DNA from: Methylococcales bacterium | Lineage (GTDB): Bacteria > Pseudomonadota > Gammaproteobacteria > Methylococcales > Methylomonadaceae | Reading direction: 5' to 3' | NCBI GenBank assembly: GCA_023134955.1 | Contig: JAGLUC010000165.1 | Coordinates: forward strand, 1 to 16,543 | Length of the DNA: 16,543 nt | Shown: piece by piece, positions 1-5,614 of the stretch | Layout of the letters: every line of letters starts with the position of its first letter | Numbering within the stretch: the stretch's first letter is position 1 | Notes under the pieces: generated by a model | The model's input: the letters and a program-made list of their open reading frames with translations, nothing else | The model's database searches: none | Told to the model about the DNA's origin: nothing | Program-made: the position numbers and the translations under genes

Positions 1-68
1 AATTCAGCCGCTTTAACCAAGCATAAACCCATTCGTCCTGATACACCTACGATAGCAATTCGTATCAT
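1..68 (-). CDS. dapB: 4-hydroxy-tetrahydrodipicolinate reductase, N-terminal fragment
   Basis: Only the first 22 codons are in the window; the gene runs off the left edge. The peptide begins MIRIAIVGVSGRMG, the N-terminal strand and glycine-rich NAD(P)H-binding loop (GxxGxxG) of DapB, which reduces dihydrodipicolinate in lysine and diaminopimelate synthesis. The ATG follows the dnaJ stop by three bases and has AGGA about six bases upstream, inside the end of dnaJ, so the two genes are probably co-transcribed. The order dnaK-dnaJ-dapB is common in gammaproteobacteria (often followed by carA-carB), which supports both the call and the origin of this segment. The fragment is short, but the motif and the neighbours agree. 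Confidence 0.85.
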   Translation of the reverse strand, partial: MIRIAIVGVSGRMGLCLVKAAE

Positions 69-71
69 GAG

Positions 72-1205
72 TTATCCTGTTAATTTATCAAAAAAGCTTT
101 TTACCCCATCAGTCCACGAGTGCTCTTGCGGACTATGATGTTTACCACCGCCAGATAGAGATTCCTGTAGTTTTTCAACCAATGCTTTTTGCTCTTTTGT
201 CAAGCGAACTGGCGTTTCAATTTGTACCCGACAAAGTAAATCACCCACTGCGCCACCACGTACAGGTTTAACACCTTTGCCTCTCAAACGAAACAATTTT
301 CCTGTTTGTGTTTCAGCAGGAATTTTAAGCTTAACCTTACCCGTTAACGTGGGTACGTCCAACACTCCACCAATACAGGCTGTCGGGAAACTAATAGGTA
401 CTTCACAATACAGATTTGCCCCATCACGAGTAAAAATAGCATGTGTCTTAACTTGTACTTCCACATACAAATCACCTGAAGGGCCGCCATTAATACCTGC
501 TTCACCCTCACCTGCCAGGCGTATACGATCACCCGTATCGACACCTGCTGGTACTTTAACTGAAAGTGTTTTATTTTCCTGTACTCGTCCTTGCCCATAA
601 CATTTTCGACAAGGATCTTTAATCTGTTTACCCGTACCTTTACAAGTAGGACAGGTTTGCTGTACAGAAAAAAAGCCTTGTTGCATTCTGACCTGACCTT
701 GCCCCTGACAGCTTGTACAAGTTACTGGGCTAGAGCCTTTTTTAGCACCAGAACCTTTACACTCTTCACAAGAGACTAAAACGGGTACTATAACGGTTGC
801 TTCAGTGCCTCCGACGGCTTCTTCTAATGTTAAATCGAGGTTATAGCGTAAATCAGACCCAGCCTGAACATGACTGCGTCGGCGACCACCACCTCCACCG
901 CCAAAAATATCACCAAATACATCACCAAAAATATCACTAAAATTATCTCCGCCAGGGTGTCCACCACCCATGGTTTGATCAACTCCAGCATGCCCAAACT
1001 GATCGTAAGCCGCACGTTTTTTAGAGTCCGATAAGATTTCGTAAGCTTCTTTTATTTGCTTAAATTTTTTTTCAGCTTGCTCTGGATCATCTGTATTTCT
1101 ATCTGGATGAAATTTCATCGCCTTACGACGATAACTTTTCTTTATTTCTGCTTCACTGGCATTTTTATCAACACCCAATAATTTATAAAAATCTTCTTTT
1201 GCCAT
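72..1205 (-). CDS. dnaJ: Chaperone protein DnaJ (Hsp40)
   Basis: Full-length co-chaperone of 377 aa that stimulates the DnaK ATPase and delivers unfolded clients. Domains in order: J domain (residues 5-70, HPD at 33-35), Gly/Phe-rich linker (about 72-108, with DIFGDVFGD), zinc-finger domain with four CxxCxGxG repeats (Cys pairs 146/149, 163/166, 185/188, 199/202), and the C-terminal client-binding domain. All eight zinc ligands are present. I start at the ATG giving MAKEDFY, the family's usual N-terminus. An in-frame ATG seven codons upstream (1224-1226) lies in the loop of a GC-rich hairpin and is unlikely. No clear Shine-Dalgarno site is visible. It lies 125 bp downstream of dnaK and 3 bp upstream of dapB. 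It looks gammaproteobacterial. Confidence 0.97.
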   Translation of the reverse strand: MAKEDFYKLLGVDKNASEAEIKKSYRRKAMKFHPDRNTDDPEQAEKKFKQIKEAYEILSDSKKRAAYDQFGHAGVDQTMGGGHPGGDNFSDIFGDVFGDIFGGGGGGRRRSHVQAGSDLRYNLDLTLEEAVGGTEATVIVPVLVSCEECKGSGAKKGSSPVTCTSCQGQGQVRMQQGFFSVQQTCPTCKGTGKQIKDPCRKCYGQGRVQENKTLSVKVPAGVDTGDRIRLAGEGEAGINGGPSGDLYVEVQVKTHAIFTRDGANLYCEVPISFPTACIGGVLDVPTLTGKVKLKIPAETQTGKLFRLRGKGVKPVRGGAVGDLLCRVQIETPVRLTKEQKALVEKLQESLSGGGKHHSPQEHSWTDGVKSFFDKLTG

Positions 1206-1214
1206 AACGTAAAC

Positions 1215-1242
1215 AACCGCCAGCATAACCGGCGGTTTTTTT
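1215..1242. terminator. Hairpin between dnaK and dnaJ with a plus-strand T-run
   Basis: AACCGCC (1215-1221) pairs with GGCGGTT (1231-1237) around a 9-nt loop. On the plus strand it is followed by more T residues up to 1242, an ideal intrinsic terminator for antisense transcription, but no plus-strand gene needs one here. On the dnaK-dnaJ transcript the same hairpin ends about 10 nt before the dnaJ ATG and is followed by TTGTTT, so it could attenuate read-through, protect a processed end, or limit dnaJ translation. The structure is seen; the role is inferred. Confidence 0.55.
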
Positions 1243-1330
1243 AGTCCCCTAATTATCAGGAAAAATAAATGCGCTAGAGAGGAAATCCTTTGGGATTATC
1301 CCTCACATTTAATGAAAAGTTACAATTAAC

Positions 1331-3262
1331 TTACTTTTTATCATCGTCTTTTACTTCTTCAAATTCAGCATCAACCACATCGTCGGCAGGTGCTGAGTCT
1401 GTTGCACCAGCAGAACTCGCTTCAGCACCACCTTCTGCTTCCGCTTTTTGTGCATAAACACGTTCAGCTAATTTACCAGATAAATCGGTTAAAGCCGTTG
1501 TTTTTGCTTCAATTGTATCTTTATCTTCGCCTTTAATCGCTTCTTGTAGTTCAGAAACAGCAGCTTCAATTGAAGTTTTTTCTTCCGCCTCAACTTTCTC
1601 GCCCAGCTCTTCCATTGATTTTTTAGTGGCATTAATCATGCTTTCAGCAGTATTTCTTGCCGAAACCAGTTCAGTGATTTTTTTATCTTCATCAGCATGA
1701 GCCTCAGCATCTTTAATCATACGATCGACTTCATCATCTGATAAACCACTTGAAGCTTTAATGATAATAGATTGCTCTTTACCTGTTGCTTTATCTTTAG
1801 CTGATACATTCAAGATACCATTAGCATCAATATCAAATGATACTTCAATTTGTGGAATACCTCGTGGTGCGGGTGGAATATCAGATAGATCAAAACGACC
1901 TAATGATTTATTCCCTGTTGCCACTTCACGCTCACCTTGTAAAACATGAACAGTCACAGCGGATTGATTATCTTCGGCTGTTGAAAACACTTGTGCCGCA
2001 TTAGTTGGGATCGTGGTGTTTTTATCAATCAGCTTAGTCATCACTCCGCCCATTGTTTCAATACCTAAAGATAATGGCGTTACATCAAGTAACAACACAT
2101 CTTTAACATCACCACCTAAAACACCCGCTTGAATCGCTGCACCTAATGCAACCGCTTCATCAGGGTTAACATCTTTGCGAGGTTCTTTGCCGAAAATACT
2201 TTGTACAATTTCCTGCACTTTAGGCATACGGCTTTGACCACCGACCAAAATTACATCATTAATTTCAGAAGCGGATAAACCTGCATCTTTTAATGCTTGT
2301 TCACAAGGACCTTTAGTTCTTTCAATTAAATCAGCCACTAAAGACTCTAGTTTTGCGCGAGTCAACTTAACATTTAAATGTTTTGGCCCCGATGCATCGG
2401 CAGTAACATAAGGTAGATTAATATCTGTTTGTTCGGCTGATGACAATTCAATTTTTGCTTTTTCTGCCGCTTCTTTCAGACGTTGTAAAGCTAATGGATC
2501 ATTATGTAAATCAATGCCATTGTTTTTTTTAAATTCATCTGATAGAAAATCAATAATTCTTAAATCGAAATCTTCACCACCTAAGAATGTGTCACCATTA
2601 GTAGCCAATACTTCAAACTGATGTTCACCTTCAATTTCTGCAATTTCGATAATTGACACATCAAATGTACCACCACCCAAATCATAAACAGCAATGGTTG
2701 TGTCGCCTTTTGGCTTATCCATACCAAACGCTAATGCTGCTGCTGTTGGCTCATTGATAATACGTTTAACATCCAGACCAGCAATACGACCCGCATCTTT
2801 GGTTGCTTGACGTTGTGAATCGTTAAAGTAAGCTGGAACAGTAATAACCGCTTCTGTGACCTCTTCACCTAAAAATGCTTCTGCATCTTTTTTCATTTTC
2901 ATCAAAATACGTGATGAAACTTCTGGCGCTGCCATTTTTTTACCATGACAATCAACCCACGCATCACCATTATCTGCTTCAACAATTTTATAAGGCACCA
3001 TTTTGATGTCTTTTTGTACCACATCATCTTTAAAACGACGACCAATTAAACGCTTAATTGCAAATAAGGTGTTTTCAGGATTAGTTACAGCTTGACGCTT
3101 TGCCAACAGACCTACTAAACGTTCATCATTTTTATTGATTGCAACTACTGAAGGAGTTGTTCGGTTTCCTTCTTTATTTTCTAAGATCTCTGGCTTTCCA
3201 CCTTCAACTACAGCCATCGCTGAGTTTGTGGTTCCGAGATCGATTCCTAATATTTTTCCCAT
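1331..3262 (-). CDS. dnaK: Chaperone protein DnaK (Hsp70)
   Basis: ATP-dependent cytoplasmic chaperone of 643 aa, the usual length. It starts MGKILGIDLGTTNS with the phosphate-binding loop and carries the second nucleotide loop YDLGGGTFDVS, the linker DVLLLDVTPLSLGIETMGG, a substrate-binding domain and an acidic tail ending EFEEVKDDDKK. The stretch IGRRFKDDVVQKDIKMVPYK up to the APEVSS region is the nucleotide-domain insertion typical of Gram-negative DnaKs and reads very like E. coli DnaK. It is therefore unlikely to be a native candidate-phylum protein. dnaJ and dapB lie downstream; grpE is not upstream. Transcription starts from a promoter containing a CIRCE operator, so HrcA repression is expected. 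No Shine-Dalgarno site is obvious. Confidence 0.98.
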   Translation of the reverse strand: MGKILGIDLGTTNSAMAVVEGGKPEILENKEGNRTTPSVVAINKNDERLVGLLAKRQAVTNPENTLFAIKRLIGRRFKDDVVQKDIKMVPYKIVEADNGDAWVDCHGKKMAAPEVSSRILMKMKKDAEAFLGEEVTEAVITVPAYFNDSQRQATKDAGRIAGLDVKRIINEPTAAALAFGMDKPKGDTTIAVYDLGGGTFDVSIIEIAEIEGEHQFEVLATNGDTFLGGEDFDLRIIDFLSDEFKKNNGIDLHNDPLALQRLKEAAEKAKIELSSAEQTDINLPYVTADASGPKHLNVKLTRAKLESLVADLIERTKGPCEQALKDAGLSASEINDVILVGGQSRMPKVQEIVQSIFGKEPRKDVNPDEAVALGAAIQAGVLGGDVKDVLLLDVTPLSLGIETMGGVMTKLIDKNTTIPTNAAQVFSTAEDNQSAVTVHVLQGEREVATGNKSLGRFDLSDIPPAPRGIPQIEVSFDIDANGILNVSAKDKATGKEQSIIIKASSGLSDDEVDRMIKDAEAHADEDKKITELVSARNTAESMINATKKSMEELGEKVEAEEKTSIEAAVSELQEAIKGEDKDTIEAKTTALTDLSGKLAERVYAQKAEAEGGAEASSAGATDSAPADDVVDAEFEEVKDDDKK

Positions 3263-3303
3263 ATTGTTTTTTGTTAATTTTTTGATTGTTCTAATTATCT
3301 TTC

Positions 3304-3333
3304 GTAGTAGAACGGTTTTAAACCGTTCACTAC
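3304..3333. repeat. Strong hairpin in the dnaK 5' leader
   Basis: GTAGT (3304-3308) pairs with ACTAC (3329-3333), and GAACGG (3310-3315) with CCGTTC (3323-3328), leaving one bulged base and a TTTTAAA loop. It lies in the roughly 125-nt leader between the CIRCE promoter and the dnaK start, about 40 nt upstream of the ATG. There is no T-run on the dnaK side, so it is not an intrinsic terminator. It may be an interspersed palindromic repeat or a structured leader element. Confidence 0.6.
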
Positions 3334-3393
3334 TACCGCAAAACTAACAACCAAAAAACTTAATTAAATTACTTATATTTTTGTTACATTTGT

Positions 3394-3422
3394 ATTTTAC
3401 GAGAAATTGGCACTCATGTCAA
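3394..3422 (-). promoter_or_regulatory. Sigma-70 type promoter of dnaK
   Basis: On the minus strand TTGACA (3417-3422) is separated by exactly 17 bp from TAAAAT (3394-3399). The -35 box is a perfect consensus and lies inside the spacer of the CIRCE element. The start of transcription is predicted near 3387, giving a leader of about 125 nt to the dnaK ATG. Confidence 0.8.
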
Positions 3423-3433
3423 GAGAGTGCTAG
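3407..3433. promoter_or_regulatory. CIRCE operator (HrcA-binding site)
   Basis: The plus strand reads TTGGCACTC-N9-GAGTGCTAG, against the established CIRCE consensus TTAGCACTC-N9-GAGTGCTAA. The 9-bp spacer is exact and the core GCACTC/GAGTGC is intact in both arms; each arm differs from consensus at one outer position. The operator covers the -35 box of the dnaK promoter, the expected geometry for HrcA repression that is relieved on heat shock. hrcA itself is not in the window. Confidence 0.92.
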
Positions 3434-3454
3434 TTTTTAAAAAATTCACATTTG

Positions 3455-3487
<33 letters not shown>

Positions 3488-3544
3488 GATAACCTAAAGT
3501 ATCTAGTAATTTTACTGGACAACTCAGAAGCAAGGAGAAAACAC

Positions 3545-3841
3545 ATGATCCCTGAAATTTCAGAAATAAAAGATAAAGATATTTTTTATAGCTCACTCAA
3601 AAAGGAAGTGCTTATAGTAAAAACAGTAGAAATAGCTGATGAAAATCACGCAGGTTTTTTCTATACAGCAATATATCACTCTTCCGAAGAAAGTACGGAA
3701 GTAATAATCAGAGAGAGGTGTTGGTTCTCAACTGCCCAATACAATACAAGATTTCGAAAAGAACATCTCAAAATAACAACTTTAGATGAAATTTATCTAT
3801 TGCCTTTGCAAAATGCCACTAAACAGGCACTGCAACAATAA
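3545..3841 (+). CDS. Hypothetical protein, 98 aa
   Basis: I do not recognise this protein. The start is set by an ATG preceded seven bases earlier by AAGGAG, a textbook Shine-Dalgarno site; the protein begins MIPEISEIKDKD. The reading frame stays open upstream through the TTC tract to a TTG at 3452, but that 31-residue extension is mostly poly-serine and probably not translated. It is a soluble, charged protein with no signal peptide or membrane segment, one cysteine in ERCWFST, and a Gln-rich end. It is divergent from dnaK and closely followed by a good terminator, so it is probably a single-gene unit. Its strong Shine-Dalgarno site contrasts with the AT-rich genes to the right and suggests it belongs with the gammaproteobacterial segment. 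The function is unknown. Confidence 0.65.
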   Translation: MIPEISEIKDKDIFYSSLKKEVLIVKTVEIADENHAGFFYTAIYHSSEESTEVIIRERCWFSTAQYNTRFRKEHLKITTLDEIYLLPLQNATKQALQQ

Positions 3842-3857
3842 AGGAGTTTAGCACGGG

Positions 3858-3891
3858 GAAGCACAAAGCTGTTTCCTGTGCTTCTTTTTTT
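3858..3891 (+). terminator. Intrinsic terminator of the 98-aa gene
   Basis: GAAGCACA (3858-3865) and TGTGCTTC (3877-3884) form an 8-bp stem with an 11-nt loop, followed directly by seven T residues (3885-3891). It begins 17 bp after the TAA stop of the upstream gene. Confidence 0.88.
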
Positions 3892-3963
3892 AAACACAAT
3901 TTCAAAAGCTCTAACTTTTCCAAAAGGTCATTCAGCTCATCCGCCAAGCAACCCAAAGAAAAA

Positions 3964-4337
3964 CTAATCCTCCATTTCAACCACTATCTTTTTCGATTGA
4001 GATTTTTCAATCTTAGGAATCACAATCCGCAAAACACCTTTTTTGTAACTCGCTTTAGCTTCATCCTCCTTAACCATCACAGGCAAAGAAACCGATCGAG
4101 AAAAACTCCTCTCTCAAACATCCTTTCGATAATAGGACTCCTTTTTAACCTCTTCTTTACTTGATGTATTTCCAGAAACAGTCAAAGCATTGTCCTCAAT
4201 CAAAATATCAACATCCTCCTTATCAATACAATATCAGAAATAGGAGTCTTCACCACAACATTCTCACCCTCTTGATAAACATCAATAAGCGACGTAAAAT
4301 CAAATTCATTATTAAAAATCCTTAATAAACTACCCAT
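3964..4337 (-). pseudogene. Small heat-shock protein (Hsp20/alpha-crystallin), inactivated
   Basis: Translating the minus strand gives an Hsp20 chaperone broken by two lesions. The N-terminal part reads IDVYQEGENVVVKTPISDI, then the frame is lost at a tandem duplication of the 5-mer TATTG (plus strand CAATA CAATA, 4224-4233). Removing one copy restores the continuous reading DIDKEDVDILIEDNALTVSG, the family's beta-strand region. Further on, an in-frame TGA (4114-4116) interrupts YYRKDV*ERSFSRSVSLP; in Hsp20s an Arg is common at that place, so CGA to TGA is the simplest explanation. The end, KASYKKGVLRIVIPK, holds the conserved A-x-Y-x-x-G-V-L-x-I-x-I-P pattern of the alpha-crystallin domain. 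Repaired, it would be 122 aa, somewhat short for the family. It would have held unfolded proteins for the DnaK system. Confidence 0.85.
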
Positions 4338-4343
4338 CAAGAG

Positions 4344-4373
4344 CTGACAGGGTATTTTTTAAAGCGGTGTCAG
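4344..4373. repeat. Hairpin at the probable right end of the IS200-like remnant
   Basis: CTGACA (4344-4349) and TGTCAG (4368-4373) form an inverted repeat overlapping the transposase stop codon. IS200/IS605 elements carry a subterminal hairpin just after tnpA, so this is probably the right-end structure. A near-copy of its left arm and following bases (GCTGA, then TATTTTTT) recurs at 4376-4393. Confidence 0.5.
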
Positions 4374-4634
4374 TTGCTGAGAGTGTATTTTTTGTAATTC
4401 TTAATTTCTTGATTCTTCATATAACTTGTTATACTTTTTTCACTTCCAAATTTACTTACCGTATTTATAAAATATCCGCTTGACCAAAATTTTTCTCCCC
4501 ACAATTCTTTTTTAACTTTAGGACATTCTTTGAAAATTTGTTTTGCTATTAGATTTTTTATTAAATTTAGCTGGACATACAAAATAATAAATCAATATTG
4601 AAACATTGTGACTTTTTTGTATATATTTAATCAT
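4370..4634 (-). pseudogene. tnpA: IS200/IS605-type TnpA transposase, internally deleted
   Basis: Two pieces of a Y1 (HUH) transposase lie next to each other in different frames. From the ATG at 4632-4634 the sequence reads MIKYIQKSHNVSILIYYFVC and continues PAKFNKK, the N-terminal strand of IS200 TnpA. A different frame then gives KNLIAKQIFKECPKVKKELW, followed by the FWSSGYF region and TSYMKNQ, the C-terminal half with the catalytic tyrosine (Y of SYMKNQ). The middle of the protein, including the HUH metal-binding motif, is missing. Full-length members are about 140-150 aa; the pieces here amount to roughly 27 plus 65 residues. The element cannot be autonomous. Hairpins flank it on both sides. 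Confidence 0.82.
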
Positions 4635-4653
4635 TAATTCAGTATATCACGAA

Positions 4654-4668
4654 CGTAGCAGAACTACG
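4654..4668. repeat. Hairpin at the probable left end of the IS200-like remnant
   Basis: CGTAG (4654-4658) and CTACG (4664-4668) pair around the 5-nt loop CAGAA, 20 bp upstream of the transposase ATG. This is where the left-end recognition hairpin of an IS200/IS605 element should be. The structure is seen; the role follows from its position. Confidence 0.5.
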
Positions 4669-4729
4669 GAAAATTAGACTCTTAGTGAATAAAAACTAAG
4701 TAATAATTACTACTCCTCGCAAAACAAAA

Positions 4730-4759
4730 AAGTAATAATTTACGAATTATTACTTTTTA
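4730..4759. terminator. Terminator downstream of the secreted 219-aa protein gene
   Basis: AAGTAATAATT (4730-4740) and AATTATTACTT (4745-4755) make an 11-bp perfect stem with a TACG loop. A-runs before it and T-runs after it serve both directions. It lies just beyond the stop of the minus-strand gene that ends at 4783. The stem is AT-rich, but the symmetry is exact. Confidence 0.75.
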
Positions 4760-4782
4760 CTAAAATTAAAATCACACAACTA

Positions 4783-5442
4783 TTATTCCACAATAACCTC
4801 TTCAATTTCTTCCTGAAAAGATTCTGGCAAAAGACCTAACTTAATATATTTATTAATATCTTTTATATTCACTGAATCTTGTTTCAAAGCTGCCTGCATA
4901 AAAATTTCTTTTTTCTCTTCAGTATTAAAAATCTCACACTTCTGTCCAGCATGCCTTTTTGCTAAATTTTTCTTTGCTAAAAAAGGATCAATTGGACGCC
5001 CAGCAGTTCCTGAAGTAAAAGTTACAGAATTGTTACTGGCATTAAATACAAGTCTCACATCTTCACCTGGTCGAGCAATTACTGAAACAGTTGCTACTTT
5101 TTTATCACTGCTACGAATTTTAGTTTTGTTATCAGTTTTATGAGGCATGCAACTGTCTTTACATTTGTAAAAACTTACTGTATAAACACCATTTTTTGCA
5201 TCATCGAAAACTGCATTATTTCCAAATTCAACTTCTACATATTTTCCATTTTGAAACATCACTCCTTTGTATCTCTTGGAACTGCCTCCAACGATCGTGT
5301 AGGTAATTGTTGTTCCACCATGAGCTCTCACCCATTCTGGCGATCGATAACCTTCTCCCCACCAAGCATCTGCTGAAACATTTTCTGAAATTATAATGAT
5401 TCCTCCTACAACAACTAATATTGTTAATAATATTTTTTTCAT
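4783..5442 (-). CDS. Secreted protein of unknown function, 219 aa
   Basis: I do not recognise the family. Residues 1-25 are a clear signal peptide: MKK, a hydrophobic core to about residue 19, then SENVSADA with a probable cleavage near 24-25. The mature part starts with a Trp-rich segment and a beta-rich, Gly-rich region (about 43-95: THR/TYR-rich strands such as TTITYTIVGG and GVYTVSFYKC). It has a close cysteine pair (C94, C98), a third cysteine at 169, and a charged, probably helical C-terminus (about 155-215). No anchor or sortase motif is visible, so it is probably exported or periplasmic. No Shine-Dalgarno site precedes the ATG; a TATAAT-like box at 5554-5559 is a weak promoter candidate. 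It is a single-gene unit with its own terminator. Confidence 0.8.
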   Translation of the reverse strand: MKKILLTILVVVGGIIIISENVSADAWWGEGYRSPEWVRAHGGTTITYTIVGGSSKRYKGVMFQNGKYVEVEFGNNAVFDDAKNGVYTVSFYKCKDSCMPHKTDNKTKIRSSDKKVATVSVIARPGEDVRLVFNASNNSVTFTSGTAGRPIDPFLAKKNLAKRHAGQKCEIFNTEEKKEIFMQAALKQDSVNIKDINKYIKLGLLPESFQEEIEEVIVE

Positions 5443-5614
5443 AAAATTAAATATAAATTATTATCTTAAAATTTTTTCATTAATTAAATCTGGAATTATT
5501 TTATTACGAATAATTGGAAAAACTTTTTTAAATTATCTTTTTCAGTTCAGTAAATTATATTTTATTCAATTGTCTTTTTTGTAAATTTTTATAATTTTAT
5601 AGAAAAAAGATAAT

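Larger units (their letters stand above)
4337..4668 (-). mobile_element. Deleted IS200/IS605-family element (approximate extent)
   Basis: The element is taken to run from just outside the left hairpin (4654-4668) to the right hairpin (4344-4373), with the deleted tnpA between. IS200/IS605 elements transpose as single strands, have no terminal inverted repeats and make no target duplication, so the true ends cannot be fixed by eye. The right limit touches the start codon of the hsp20 pseudogene, so the element may have inserted close upstream of that gene. Confidence 0.55.

Noticed and set aside
277..779. Plus-strand ORFs opposite dnaJ.
   Set aside because: They are shadows of a conserved gene, without their own starts or motifs.
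3135..3347. Plus-strand ORF opposite the dnaK start and leader.
   Set aside because: It overlaps the conserved DnaK N-terminus and the leader hairpin and has no recognisable protein features.
3964..4337. The in-frame TGA in the hsp20 gene as a sign of a recoded stop (TGA read as Gly or Trp, as in some candidate phyla).
   Set aside because: The same gene has an independent frameshift. The long intact genes (PBP, M23, MnmA, glycosyltransferase) contain no in-frame TGA, and MnmA and prepilin peptidase use TGA as their natural stop.
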